A DNA stretch of 64,000 nucleotides, from contig NW_026555331.1 in the NCBI RefSeq assembly GCF_014898055.3, positions 107,815,194 to 107,879,193 on the forward strand, read 5' to 3'. Every line of letters begins with the position of its first letter. Position 1 is the stretch's first letter. The position numbers and the translations under genes were made by a program. Under the pieces are notes generated by a model that saw only the letters and a list, made by a program, of their open reading frames with translations, was not told where the DNA came from and searched no databases. Positions 59,401-64,000 of this stretch are shown here, in pieces. The stretch is from Talpa occidentalis (lineage: Eukaryota > Chordata > Mammalia > Eulipotyphla > Talpidae).

Positions 59401-60597
59401 TGCTCTTGGGAGAGCTATGAATCCCCAAAGTGCTTGATAAAGGGGTGTATGTGCAGAAACCTTGTTCTGGGGAAAAGTCTGCACCATCCACAGAATTTTT
59501 AATCTGGTTTCTGATGCAAAAGGAATTAAGGACCACTGTTGTAAAGTACTGGTGGCTATGCAAGAAATACCTTCCCAGATACACAGCCCTTAGGAAAGTG
59601 ATAGAAAGCTATGCTGTCTAGAGAAAAAAGACCTACAATTTCCAGAACCTTCTGCATCTTAAGAGAAGCCTGAAGACCGTGACATGGTACTTGTCAGCAA
59701 ATGAATGCACGGTTCCCCATAGAACTTCATTGCACCTCCAGATTTCATGCTATTATAAGGTTGGGGGAGTTGAACACTGGAGACAATTCATGCCCTTTAC
59801 TTTAAGTTGAAGAATTAATCTGAAGCATGAATGGTTGGGAAATACCAATGATCTGTCACAAATGATAAGTGAGAGTGTTTGTCTGAATTTGAGCCAAGTG
59901 GTGTGAAAAAAAGTTTGCAGAGACAGAAGTACACTCTGTCTCCATTACTGTCTCCTTGCAGGCAGGGGTCGATGGTACATGAAATGAGGCTGAAATGAGA
60001 CCTGTGGGTAGAGCCGCAAAAAGGTTCTGCCAGTCGAGGCTTCAAGTTGTACTTCTAGGAAAATGGGGTTATATTATTGTTATTATTTTTGTTTTTTTTT
60101 TTACAATGTTTGCTTTCTTTTCTCAGGTGTAGTCCCCATAGAATTTCACCACCAATCTATCCTTGTGCCATCACAGCAGTCCCTTGGGTTCTTCCAGCCC
60201 TCGCCCTGGTCTCTTTTCCTCCCCCTCCCCTGCAGAATGTCTCTGATTTGTAGTTGTCTTTTTATTGTTGTTTGGTTCTAAATGGAAGCTCCAGCCTCTC
60301 CTTGACAATGAGCCCATCCAGGCAAGGGAGTAACAAAAAGTTCCCACCACAGAAGCATTCAGGGCAGCAGCTGCCACCCAGGGCAGTTTTCAGTCTATAT
60401 TAAAAGGATTCTCTTGGCATTGGCCCAAATTCATGCAAAGATGGACAAATGTGTGCATTTTTTAAAAATTAGGCACTGACCTTGAAACGGCTGATCAGAT
60501 CATAGCGTGTGAGTAACTCATAGAAAATGAATTTCAATGCGTGATCCCCACTGGCTTCATTGAGGGAAAAGACATCAAAAGACCACTTGTCCACATC
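15114..60597 (-). CDS. PDE1C: PDE1C, partial gene: 11 internal coding exons
   Basis: Calmodulin-dependent phosphodiesterase 1C hydrolyses cAMP and cGMP to the 5'-monophosphates in the cytosol. Joining 60481-60597, 58272-58412, 50451-50551, 47926-48054, 46116-46217, 45458-45578, 35797-35878, 32565-32685, 30135-30310, 21697-21927 and 15114-15191 on the minus strand gives 466 codons plus one base, with no stop and GT-AG at every junction. Numbering the joined residues from 1 in this window, the catalytic features are His64 (general acid, YHN), His68, His104-Asp105 and Asp212 (metal ligands) and Gln263 (purine-binding, SQVGF). The 1C paralogue rather than 1A or 1B is indicated by [31 protein letters not shown] and the long Lys/Glu-rich tail, compared with the family from memory. 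The N-terminal calmodulin-binding part is upstream of the window, and no terminal exon is recognised. Confidence 0.97.
15480..15650 (+). mobile_element. MIR
   Basis: tacttcagtttccttatgtg and acatggggataacaactact match the MIR core and 3' part. Confidence 0.7.
15996..16198. mobile_element. hAT nonautonomous transposon, MER20-like
   Basis: It starts caggggccagcaaattgtgg and ends agtttgctgactgctg, so the ends are imperfect inverted repeats. Internal text (atggctgtttctatgcggca, gaatagttgcaacagagatg) matches remembered MER20. Flanks CCTAAAG (15989-15995) and CCTAAAA (16199-16205) look like the target duplication. Confidence 0.8.
16475..16580 (-). mobile_element. MIR fragment
   Basis: tttgtgccaggaaatgtgta, catcatttcattaaattctt and ggaggtactattattt are a reverse MIR. 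Confidence 0.65.
17415..17687 (-). mobile_element. tRNA-derived SINE, form B
   Basis: Form B head and tail as at 8229, including the 'aagatgcaacctatgaagct' stretch. The 16-base duplication ACTTTTACCCATTTTA is at 17399-17414 and 17688-17703. Confidence 0.92.
18579..18856 (-). mobile_element. tRNA-derived SINE, form A
   Basis: Full copy with two T runs as printed (18575-18588 and 18591-18600). The 15-base duplication GGTTTTTCTAGTTTT is at 18564-18578 and 18857-18871. Confidence 0.92.
18991..19140. mobile_element. hAT MER20-like fragment
   Basis: aagttttattggaacacagt, catgcccatttgtttatgtg and tatggcttgcaaagtgtaaa follow the MER20 consensus as remembered. The outer end is lost. Confidence 0.75.
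19290..19425 (+). mobile_element. MIR
   Basis: gtgacttaacctctttgagt, tagtttcctcgtgtgaaac and acactcaataaatgc follow forward MIR. Confidence 0.7.
20345..20411. repeat. CA then CT compound microsatellite in L1
   Basis: A CA-rich stretch is followed by some sixteen CT units, immediately before an L1 body. Confidence 0.88.
20345..20822 (+). mobile_element. L1 3' end with internal CA/CT microsatellite
   Basis: The L1 sequence begins at a CA then CT repeat (20345-20411), followed by caatggaatactattcagct and the rest of the L1 ORF2 end and 3' UTR. It finishes at cctcaataaaaaataatgc and an A-rich tail. Confidence 0.8.
20830..21095 (+). mobile_element. L2 3' end
   Basis: agctcagatatcacctcctc, aagccctccttgacattta and a terminal cttggcaagtagttcct match the L2 3' region. 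Confidence 0.75.
21508..21541. repeat. 11-base tandem repeat, three units
   Basis: The unit CTGATGGGATC is repeated three times, 155 bases downstream of the W10 donor. Confidence 0.85.
21697..21927 (-). CDS. PDE1C: PDE1C exon W10: Lys/Glu-rich tail
   Basis: The exon has 231 bases: two bases to finish Glu, 76 codons, and one base of Gly. It begins [20 protein letters not shown], an alternating-charge stretch likely to form a single helix or coiled coil. It continues through [20 protein letters not shown] and [19 protein letters not shown]. This low-complexity tail is characteristic of PDE1C among the PDE1 paralogues and varies at several residues from remembered human sequence. The acceptor is gaaacag|AGG and the donor ATG|gtgagt. 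Confidence 0.95.
22260..22440 (-). mobile_element. MIR
   Basis: cctatgtcaggtgttaagct, ctactaccataatcttattt and aaaagtggaatcgaggctca are a reverse MIR. Confidence 0.65.
22765..23240 (-). mobile_element. L2 fragment
   Basis: It opens with ttcattcattcaattaatgt and ttaggcactgggaatagagc, the reverse complement of an L2 end. It continues with gagttagccttgtgggaaac-type sequence typical of the reverse L2 body. Confidence 0.7.
23483..23769 (-). mobile_element. tRNA-derived SINE, form A
   Basis: The best-preserved form A copy: head gcctccccagtggcgcagcg, B-box-like ggttcgatccccgg. The duplication GACAAGATTGCTTTT at 23468-23482 has one mismatch to 23770-23784. Confidence 0.92.
24301..24722 (+). mobile_element. 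Probable solo retroviral LTR
   Basis: The 422-base segment begins TGTTGGGGGG and ends CCACCACA, with the order expected of an LTR: a GC-containing promoter region, TATATAA at 24476-24482, CT-rich sequence, and AATAAA at 24637-24642. No retroviral coding sequence adjoins it. The flanks (acaat / tttca) do not form a target duplication, so the ends may be slightly misplaced or the LTR is old. Confidence 0.55.
26340..27180 (+). mobile_element. A-rich, probably ancient L1
   Basis: The end of this block (gagaaatttgacaatatata, tcaagctttaaattttttc) resembles the old L1 phrase around 'ttggcaatatctatcaaa'. The whole block is A-rich on the plus strand with no coding capacity. Confidence 0.4.
27118..27173. 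repeat. Short tandem repeat of an AT-rich unit
   Basis: The unit agagaaatttgacaatata followed by tatca occurs twice and then partly again. Confidence 0.8.
27509..27786 (+). mobile_element. tRNA-derived SINE, form C
   Basis: Forward copy starting gggcctgccctggtggcaca and ending ccccggttcttgtataaata plus A-rich tail. The 13-base duplication ATTATTGACATTT is at 27496-27508 and 27787-27799. Confidence 0.9.
27999..28026. repeat. 28-base T homopolymer
   Basis: An uninterrupted T run with no SINE or L1 body attached on either side. Confidence 0.9.
28545..28650 (+). mobile_element. L2 3' tail
   Basis: aacttgaggacaaggatgtc, cacagagcctggcacacagt and aggcgctatacag are the L2 terminal motif. Confidence 0.65.
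28650..29370 (+). mobile_element. Possible old LTR
   Basis: A TG...CA-bounded candidate from tgttgaaggttcatctcc to ctgcccattaaca. It has a TATA-like acatataaagac near 28928 and attaaagctc near 29236. The family is not recognised and the ends are not flanked by a clear duplication. Confidence 0.3.
30135..30310 (-). CDS. PDE1C: PDE1C exon W9: C-terminal linker
   Basis: The exon has 176 bases: one base to finish Ser, 58 codons, and one base of Glu. It encodes [20 protein letters not shown] through [13 protein letters not shown]. The first half is a Ser/Gly-rich linker; the second, with [20 protein letters not shown], is the conserved end of the PDE1 domain. The donor is AAG|gtaatg. The acceptor's pyrimidine tract is almost wholly a 17-base T homopolymer. 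Reading through the donor adds 20 codons before a stop at 30073-30075. Confidence 0.95.
30320..30336 (-). promoter_or_regulatory. PDE1C: Homopolymeric polypyrimidine tract of exon W9
   Basis: A run of 17 A's as printed, read as U17 in the transcript. It ends seven bases before the AG of the W9 acceptor (gctctccag). It forms nearly all of the pyrimidine tract. Confidence 0.85.
30838..31505 (+). mobile_element. ERVL/MLT2-like LTR
   Basis: tgagagaggagagggcagga, aaaacccaaagggacagggt, agaagtacaggtaacaacct, agtgtcagaagtgggttgaa and ttggtgtcctggcattgctt occur in the order I remember for ERVL-type LTRs. A polyadenylation-like caataaat lies near 31163. It lies some 530 bases upstream of exon W9 and is antisense to it. 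Confidence 0.5.
31900..32020 (-). mobile_element. MIR fragment
   Basis: atgactcaactagtaagtaa and gacccagaccctgaatc resemble the reverse MIR head. Confidence 0.45.
32565..32685 (-). CDS. PDE1C: PDE1C exon W8: end of catalytic core
   Basis: The exon has 121 bases: two bases to finish Gly, 39 codons, and two bases of a split Ser. It starts [20 protein letters not shown], the helix after the invariant Gln that packs on the nucleotide, and ends [11 protein letters not shown]. The DEPSQ stretch has Pro where I remember Thr in human PDE1C. The acceptor is ctcttcag|GTT and the donor AAG|gtcagt. Confidence 0.96.
32925..33680 (-). mobile_element. L2-like old LINE block
   Basis: Phrases gatgtatgagctgagcccta, attgtgatgacactttcagg and aaatgaacctggcagg follow a widespread old mammalian repeat that I assign to L2 in reverse. 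The exact family is uncertain. Confidence 0.55.
34365..34590. mobile_element. hAT MER20-like copy
   Basis: The sequence ttggcaaacttttgtggtaa, acagccacagactatctgca, ggccacactgtaatgaaatt and ggactagacagatttagtcc covers the whole element in forward orientation, with decayed ends. Confidence 0.75.
34800..35150 (+). mobile_element. L2 3' end
   Basis: ttttaagactcaactcaaat, actgctcttcaacaagtttt and cagtgcccaacacctaacag are in the L2 order. Confidence 0.7.
35797..35878 (-). CDS. PDE1C: PDE1C exon W7: invariant purine-binding glutamine
   Basis: The exon has 82 bases: 27 codons plus the first base of Gly. It encodes [20 protein letters not shown] followed by MVAQSQV. The Gln of SQV (window residue 263) corresponds to the invariant glutamine that holds the purine ring of cAMP or c[12 protein letters not shown] forms the loop lining the pocket. 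The acceptor is ctag|GGT and the donor TAG|gtaagt. It is isolated between introns of 9.6 and 3.1 kb. Confidence 0.97.
36670..36840 (+). mobile_element. MIR
   Basis: ctataaactggaggataata, atccctacctcgttagatta and tgatgaagattaatgac follow forward MIR. Confidence 0.7.
38310..38464 (+). mobile_element. L1 3' UTR fragment
   Basis: Sequence such as catatacagtgttgtaaacc followed by aggttaactcaata and ten A's matches the 3' ends at 57345-57755 and 20620-20822. It lies 2.5 kb downstream of the W6-W7 intron centre and is antisense to PDE1C. Confidence 0.65.
39560..40280 (+). mobile_element. A-rich, possibly ancient L1/HAL1 ORF1 region
   Basis: The plus strand is strongly A-rich, and phrases such as aatttcatacccaagcaagc resemble old L1 or HAL1 ORF1. 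The family assignment rests on composition and short resemblances only. Confidence 0.35.
40311..40390 (+). mobile_element. Minimal 80-base L1 insertion
   Basis: A perfect 22-base duplication at 40289-40310 and 40391-40412 (AAAGAAAGTACTCAAGGAAC within it) flanks only 80 bases. These are gggtcagaatggggcg, tttgcaattgtatggggg and aataaaatttattattt, the last bases of the same L1 3' UTR as 14460-14530, plus an A-rich tail. Confidence 0.9.
40534..40755. repeat. 22-base perfect inverted repeat, 178-base spacer
   Basis: The arm tttcaggtatgatttttgta(aa) at 40534-40555 is the exact reverse complement of 40734-40755. The second arm abuts the L1 copy starting at 40756. Confidence 0.9.
40756..40975 (+). 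mobile_element. Short L1 3' UTR copy, longer-tail subfamily
   Basis: It begins gactaattataataaagt and carries the G-rich box gtggggggagggaaggag. It ends after the gatgaaaatgcatac extension in AAATA repeats. It closely parallels 5402-5612. It follows directly on one arm of a 22-base inverted repeat. Confidence 0.8.
41380..42430 (+). mobile_element. A-rich, probably ancient L1 ORF2 region
   Basis: Long A-rich sequence with short L1-like phrases (agacacacccaatctaaag, gaaataataaatgagtca). It is highly decayed, with no open frame. The alternative is unrelated AT-rich intron sequence. Confidence 0.4.
43274..43292. repeat. GT microsatellite
   Basis: Nine and a half GT units. Confidence 0.85.
43375..43480 (+). 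mobile_element. Old L1 3' terminus
   Basis: The pattern cagtatacggtacacctaga, gctaatatgttatgtg and gccgcaataaaaaatg resembles the terminal 3' UTR of older L1 families (tacacctgaaactaatat...tcaataaa). Confidence 0.6.
44528..44840 (+). mobile_element. L1 ORF2 end and 3' UTR fragment
   Basis: gatgactggataaacaaatt, caatggaatactactcaatg and gtttcattcatatgtggaat are the ORF2 end of an older L1. It runs into a G-rich 3' UTR (ggaggggatagaaagtgggg). Confidence 0.75.
44845..45188 (+). mobile_element. L1 ORF2 reverse-transcriptase fragment
   Basis: catatcccagggatacaaag, gtgggttcaacatatgcaaa, agccagcatcatattcagta and cactttcaccactactgttc match the reverse-transcriptase part of L1 ORF2, in the same orientation as the adjoining 3' end. 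The 5'-ward part therefore lies after the 3' part. It ends 270 bases from exon W6. Confidence 0.8.
45458..45578 (-). CDS. PDE1C: PDE1C exon W6: ADISHP metal-ligand exon
   Basis: The exon has 121 bases: one base to finish Ala, then 40 codons. [20 protein letters not shown] contains Asp212 (window numbering), the last direct metal ligand of class I PDEs. [20 protein letters not shown] follows. [18 protein letters not shown] is the PDE1C form; PDE1A has [12 protein letters not shown], from memory. The acceptor is gggttttag|GAT and the donor CAG|gtacct. Confidence 0.97.
45579..46115 (-). other. PDE1C: PDE1C intron W5-W6
   Basis: The shortest intron in the window (537 bases, GT-AG). I see no repeat or other feature in it. 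Confidence 0.92.
46116..46217 (-). CDS. PDE1C: PDE1C exon W5: catalytic domain
   Basis: The exon has 102 bases: one base to finish Arg, 33 codons, and two bases of a split Ala. It encodes [20 protein letters not shown] and [13 protein letters not shown], matching the ATDMSxHF helix of PDE1 enzymes. The donor is strong (AGC|gtgagt). The acceptor is atypical (ctttaaaag|GG) with its pyrimidine tract about 17-40 bases upstream. It lies only 537 bases from exon W6. Confidence 0.96.
46445..46610 (-). mobile_element. Possible old L1 3' UTR fragment
   Basis: aatagtacagagagctccca, ttaacatcttgcagcat and aacattggtacatcgtg resemble a sequence common in older L1 3' UTRs, seen here in the opposite direction. 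Assigned from memory only. Confidence 0.4.
47480..47650 (-). mobile_element. MIR fragment
   Basis: tgtgccacaaagtgtgttaa, gcatcctaaatagattatat and ctcaccaagtcacagggcaa are a decayed reverse MIR. Confidence 0.5.
47926..48054 (-). CDS. PDE1C: PDE1C exon W4: catalytic domain helices
   Basis: The exon has 129 bases. Its first base completes the split Arg, then come 42 codons beginning [20 protein letters not shown], and two bases open the next split Arg. [13 protein letters not shown] is a conserved PDE helix. The tract [16 protein letters not shown] differs from remembered human PDE1C only by Glu for Asp after LLQ. The acceptor is ctcttcag|GTC and the donor GAG|gtaagg. Confidence 0.96.
48055..50450 (-). 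other. PDE1C: PDE1C intron W3-W4
   Basis: A 2.4 kb GT-AG intron. I recognise no repeat family or other element in it. Reading frames at 48219-48602 (plus) and 49864-50049 (plus) have no family resemblance. Confidence 0.88.
50451..50551 (-). CDS. PDE1C: PDE1C exon W3: HD(x2)H(x4)N signature
   Basis: The exon has 101 bases: 33 codons plus two bases of an Arg codon completed by the next exon. It carries the class I PDE signature [10 protein letters not shown], with the His-Asp pair at window residues 104-105 coordinating the two catalytic metals, His108 and Asn113. It opens with [20 protein letters not shown]. The acceptor is ctttcag|AAC and the donor CCG|gtgaga. Confidence 0.97.
50700..50716. 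repeat. GT microsatellite
   Basis: Eight GT units, about 150 bases upstream of exon W3 in the transcript direction. Confidence 0.85.
51059..51235. mobile_element. hAT MER5A-like copy
   Basis: gtactcaaagagtgttccct, agaaatgcaaatcaca and ataattctgatgcaagctag match the MER5A pattern in order. Confidence 0.65.
51374..51654 (-). mobile_element. tRNA-derived SINE, form B
   Basis: Form B copy, the only full SINE right of 28 kb. The flanks TGATCACTTT (51364-51373) and TGCTCACTTT (51655-51664) differ by one base, which suggests a slightly older insertion. Confidence 0.88.
52290..52445 (-). mobile_element. MIR
   Basis: ggtactgttattatccccac, agatgatgaaactgaagctc and aagtcacacagctaatcgtg are an unmistakable reverse MIR. 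Confidence 0.85.
52985..53660 (-). mobile_element. Old LINE-like block
   Basis: aaagatgacctcaatctgcc, agcagatggcatcattcaca and agaggtggtggtcaagaaga resemble the same old reverse repeat as 32925-33680. Weakly supported. Confidence 0.4.
53893..53940. repeat. TG/CA microsatellite
   Basis: TG units followed by gcatgcacgtg and CA units, giving a partly self-complementary stretch. Confidence 0.8.
55640..56065 (+). mobile_element. L2 3' end
   Basis: cttgctctgtgctccttgaa, cccactagaatgcaagttct and agtaagtgctcaataaatat are classic L2 3' landmarks in order. Confidence 0.75.
56930..57100 (-). mobile_element. MIR
   Basis: attaggaaatcctgactcag, tcataggtcacaaaatctaa and caaagcccacactcctccca are a reverse MIR. 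Confidence 0.65.
57345..57755 (+). mobile_element. Old L1 3' end
   Basis: It resembles the ORF2 end and 3' UTR of older L1 (aaactacacagctatgaaac, gaaagatcaatatcaaatga, gaattgaggctaccagaggt). It closes with gttgtgaaccaatattaact. It lies about 500 bases downstream of exon W2. Confidence 0.7.
58272..58412 (-). CDS. PDE1C: PDE1C exon W2: HN..HAAD metal-site exon
   Basis: The exon has 141 bases and 47 codons, phase 0. It contains [20 protein letters not shown]. By analogy with PDE4, the His of YHN (window residue 64) is the general acid that protonates the leaving group, and the His of MHAAD (residue 68) is the first metal ligand. It begins [20 protein letters not shown] and ends LLYKTGVA. The acceptor is cttacag|ATC and the donor GCG|gtacgt. 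Confidence 0.97.
58413..60480 (-). other. PDE1C: PDE1C intron W1-W2
   Basis: A 2.1 kb GT-AG intron. A hAT-like remnant lies at about 59395-59560; otherwise I recognise nothing in it. Confidence 0.9.
59395..59560. mobile_element. hAT-type remnant
   Basis: It ends in the TIR-like aattaaggaccactg and carries gagagctatgaatcccc and aaaggggtgtatgtgcag. It resembles hAT-Charlie nonautonomous elements; the exact family is not assigned. Confidence 0.45.
60481..60597 (-). CDS. PDE1C: PDE1C exon W1: start of catalytic domain
   Basis: The exon has 117 bases and 39 whole codons in phase 0 at both ends. It encodes [20 protein letters not shown] followed by [19 protein letters not shown], the first helices of the PDE1 catalytic domain. 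The acceptor reads ttctgcag (AG opposite 60598-60599) and the donor reads AAG|gtcagt (GT opposite 60479-60480). The preceding exon, expected to end near PPAVIEALK in PDE1C, is not visible between 60598 and 64000. Confidence 0.96.
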
Positions 60598-60814
60598 CTG
60601 CAGAACAAGGTCAAGAGAAATAAGGCATCAGTCCACAGCCGATCATGCAGCTACTGCTGTCCCAGCCCCTCTGGGATCAGCCTGCAGCCCTCACCTGGGA
60701 TTTCACAGCCTAAGAATCCAAAGCCCTGCTCACGCTCACTTTTCCCCTCCTGGCAGAGGTACGTAACATTCCTGATAAAATACTAAATAGAATTATTACT
60801 AATCACAGCTAGAA

Positions 60815-60995
60815 TCTCTGAGTGCCTACCAATTGTTCAGCATTGTGATGGGATGAATAAAATTTATCCTGAAAATAACTGTAGGGATTAGGTAATAATA
60901 TTTCACTTTACACATGAGAAAACAGAGAAGTTAACTAATTTCTCCAAGACCCACTGTGAATAAGTTCTAGGAACATACAAGGGGCCAGAACACAG
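60815..60995 (-). mobile_element. MIR
   Basis: gagtgcctaccaattgttca and cacatgagaaaacagagaag are a reverse MIR. Confidence 0.65.
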
Positions 60996-61914
60996 ATAAT
61001 GCTTAACTGTTGACTAAGTTCAGAATCTTTCCATCAAGCCCTCCAGCTACAATTGCTAAATGCCATGTTCTTAATTCACTCATGGCTACCTAGGGTGCTT
61101 CCCTACTTTAAATTTCTCCCCATCTGCTTGATACTATCTACTGAATTATTCTTTTTCCACACTGAGTGTTAACCCACTTAAAAGTGTACAGAAACAGGTG
61201 TCAATATAAAAAGCCACTTCAATCTAAACTGCTGAGCTGAAAGCAAGGAAAAAGCTTTCATGTCACAGACAGAAAAACACTACCACTTTTGGGGTCACCG
61301 ATCCAGGGACCTAGACCTTAAACCTATCACATTACTTTGCTGAAAAGAGTAAAATGAAGAACTAAGTTAAACACACTCTTCATACACTGTTCTTGAAGTT
61401 CAAAACCTGTCTATAAATAGCTACTCCAAAATATTTGTGAACACTGTACTGTCTGCTGAGCCTTTGACTTAAAAGCAAAGTAATGAACAAAGGTGTGTTT
61501 AAGCAATAGTAAAAGCAACAGCTCTTTGATTTCTCATCACACCCAGAGTTTTACTTTCAGCTTTAAAGAAAGTACAGAAAGGATACCCGTGAGGCGACAT
61601 TTAGATGGTTCCTGAAGGAGACCTTGGCGTTCAGGAACTGCTGGGCTGGGAGTCCTTACCTCTGTCCTCACTGCACCCAACATCATGCACCCACCTCAAC
61701 CCTTCATTCTCCCACCATCCCAAAGGTCAGGATTATCCTAAGACCATCAAGTGCCTCTCTCATTAATGACAGGGCACAAGAAAACTGAAATACAGATAGG
61801 GAATACCAGACCTTTCCAAAAAGGTTCCAACTGAATCATTTCAATTCACACTTGTTGGAACCTCACCTCAACCTTCAATAAATTTTCTTTCATTATAATA
61901 ACTAAAGAAATGGC

Positions 61915-62090
61915 TGTAAGCAGTGAGAACATTTTCTGTGCCAGGCACATGCAAAGTATTTTATATGCATTTGCAAATTCTCACAACTTTAGAAACAGAT
62001 GTTACTTCCCTGAGGTTTAAAGGTGACAACCTCAGATTCAAGTGTCTAATGTCACTGGGTAGCAGAACCACAGAAGAACTCCACTGACAC
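61915..62090 (-). mobile_element. MIR
   Basis: ttctgtgccaggcacatgca, tttgcaaattctcacaactt and actgggtagcagaacc are a reverse MIR. Confidence 0.65.
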
Positions 62091-62509
62091 CACTGGTGAT
62101 ATCATTGTCAGCAGATGGCATTTTTAACTCAATGAATAATGCTGCTGTGGCACCAACAGGGCCAGACCACAGGTAGTGAGGTCATCAAGAACTCAAGATC
62201 TAAAGCATCACCTTTACTACTATAATTGGCATCATCACAATGTCTATTGTCTGACCAATGGTCCTAAAAAAAAGTCCACTGACAATTCAGTAAGTGGAGA
62301 GACACTTTGTCACGTGTGATGATTTTTAATTTTATTCTTCAGAGTAAAATGGGGTGGGGCTCTATATCACTGGAAAGAAATAGATTCTCATAGCAAAAAA
62401 TCAAGATTTACTTTGAATATTAGGACTCAGAGAAACAGGAGGATGAGTAAAAAGAGACAGTGAGACAGCTGTCCTCTCCAGGCCCTCCTGTTTGGGAGGT
62501 GTTAACTGT

Positions 62510-62655
62510 GGTTCTCAAATTTTAATGCTCTTCAGAACCACCTGGAGCACTCAGAAAAAAAATGGTAATTCTTGGGAGGAAAACTGCAGCCTCCCAGTGT
62601 GGGTCTGGAATCTGCATTTTAATAAGCATCAATTTTAACTGCTGTAAGCCACTTC
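62510..62655. mobile_element. hAT MER5A-like copy
   Basis: ctgtggttctcaaattttaa, cagaaccacctggagcac and gtctggaatctgcattttaa follow MER5A in order. The 3' terminal repeat is not clear. Confidence 0.7.
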
Positions 62656-64000
62656 TCTTTAACCAAATTTGGCCTCAGGGCTATTGGCATGGAGAAAATG
62701 CAGGAACTCCCTACCAGTCCACTGTAAAGGAAGCCTGATCCTCCTCATCTCCCTCCTCCCTCTTTAAACCTGGAATCTGTCCAGGGTGTTTCTTCCTGAG
62801 CCACAAAAGACAGCACATGTCTACATGATTTATGACCCACCCCAAGTACCAGAGTTCAGACACCCCAAATTAGAAGTTAGTATATGTGCTGCCGAAGCAA
62901 ACACACCAAATTAGAAGTTAATATAAATTGAATGGAAAGAAAACAAAAAGAAGAAAAGCATGTTCTCATATTCCAAATCTAGAGGTTGGTGGTGCTTAAT
63001 TATTCTCTTACTTAAATGTTATTTTAGGCCATGTTCTTAGAATAATCACAAAGTTTAACATGACAGTAGCAGCGTGGGTATTTTATTGAATTGTATTCTC
63101 TCAGTCTTTGGGGAAATTTTCTGTACTAGAAGAAAACAATAGTGATTCCACATAAACTGCCAGTGGCAAAGTGGAAATAACCTTTCCCTAACAGGCACTA
63201 CATAAAAAAAGAACCCATCCGTGTGATTTCTCCAACTCACCTCCAGTCCACTGCAAATAAAACCAGAGTCTTGGGAGGCGGAAACATATTACATTGTAAA
63301 AAGGTCTTGAACTTCCCCAGTAAACAGGAGAACAAGAGAAATAGCAGTTTTAGGCTTATGTACATACAAGCAAGACATGTGGAGAAGGGTAGCAATTCTG
63401 AGTTAGTGCTCATTCTTTGTCTGAAACATCTAAGTATCTTTCACTCAGAGAGACAACTTGTGTGCATCTGAGAGTTATTTTTCCCCAAAAGTAAAATAAC
63501 AGCTCATGAGCATAACAAGTTGTCCCACCTTTTCTTCAGTTAGTCTGCATACAAAAGCTGCTTCATTTAGGAAGAAATATTTTCATAAATTTCTTTGTAT
63601 CTATATAACCACCTGTATTTATGTTCACAATAAAGGAAGAAATTAAAAAGACTTTCACTGACTGTTTCAAGTTCAATTATCAAAATCAATGCAACTTCAT
63701 AGTGAGTTTTATGAAACATTGTTCTTGTAAAGTGATTTCACTGATTAAATGAGCTGTAAATCACACTGAGGTATTGGGCATAAGTATGTGGTTAAAGAGG
63801 AATAAGAGAAAACATTTAACTTTTTCTTTTATCCTTCTTACATATCCTTTCTGTTCTTATAAGAGCTAAAAAGACAGAGGAAAAGAAAGACCGAAAAAAG
63901 ATGCCTGCATATATGGGTCTCACAAACTCAGCCCTTGAATGTCTCTGAGATAAAAGAGAGCACTATGAATACATAATCAAAATGACCCTAAAGGACTCTC

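Larger units (their letters stand above)
60598..64000 (-). other. PDE1C: PDE1C intron upstream of W1 (partial)
   Basis: The last 3.4 kb of the intron preceding W1. It contains MIR remnants at 60815-60995 and 61915-62090 and a MER5A-like hAT copy at 62510-62655. No upstream PDE1C exon is visible. Nothing is recognised in 61000-61910 and 62930-64000. Confidence 0.85.

Noticed and set aside
63241..63250. A 10-base minus-strand segment bounded by tttgcag and gtgagt, resembling a microexon
   Set aside because: The sites are good but 10 bases would break the frame. PDE1C has no known exon of this kind, and the two sites could be independent decoys.
1..64000. CRISPR arrays, operons, attachment sites, bacterial or viral gene clusters
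   Set aside because: None seen. Spliced exons, tRNA-SINEs and L1 copies show mammalian nuclear DNA.

Overview
The window is a stretch of placental-mammal nuclear DNA. The evidence is a multi-exon gene with GT-AG introns of 0.5 to 10 kb, many L1, L2, MIR and hAT remnants, two possible LTRs, and one abundant tRNA-derived SINE family. The SINE is not primate Alu, rodent B1/B2, or any carnivore, ruminant, pig, horse, vespertilionid-bat or horseshoe-bat SINE that I can recall. I therefore infer a non-primate, non-rodent placental mammal, perhaps laurasiatherian, and cannot name the species. Nothing here is bacterial or viral, and there is no CRISPR or operon.

The only protein gene I can support is PDE1C, the calmodulin-stimulated 3',5'-cyclic nucleotide phosphodiesterase 1C, on the minus strand. 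Eleven consecutive internal coding exons (W1 to W11 in transcript order) run from 60597 down to 15114. Together they give 1399 coding bases in one uninterrupted reading frame, with every junction GT-AG and all phases compatible. W1 to W8 carry the complete class I PDE catalytic core: the general-acid His, the metal-binding His, His, Asp and Asp residues, and the invariant purine-binding Gln. W9 to W11 encode the end of the conserved domain and a Lys/Glu-rich C-terminal tail. The calmodulin-binding and autoinhibitory N-terminus lies beyond 64000. I do not recognise the terminal exon(s) in 1-15113, so they are probably beyond position 1.

The rest is intronic or downstream DNA. Positions 1-28 kb are rich in the young SINE (ten full copies, most with clear target-site duplications) and contain a recent 5'-truncated L1 at 13554-14606. 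That L1 ends in a second, non-L1 segment with its own AATAAA and poly(A), which is the signature of a 3' transduction. Positions 28-64 kb hold the catalytic exons, only one full SINE, and mostly old L2, MIR, hAT and L1 debris. Nearly all recognisable L1 pieces lie on the plus strand, antisense to PDE1C, while nine of eleven SINEs lie on the minus strand, sense to it.

I found no evidence for a new multi-gene system. The most interesting items are the L1 3' transduction, the unplaced SINE family with three sub-forms, an 80-base L1 insertion with a 22-base duplication, a perfect 22-base inverted repeat beside a truncated L1, and possible intron-retention C-termini of PDE1C.
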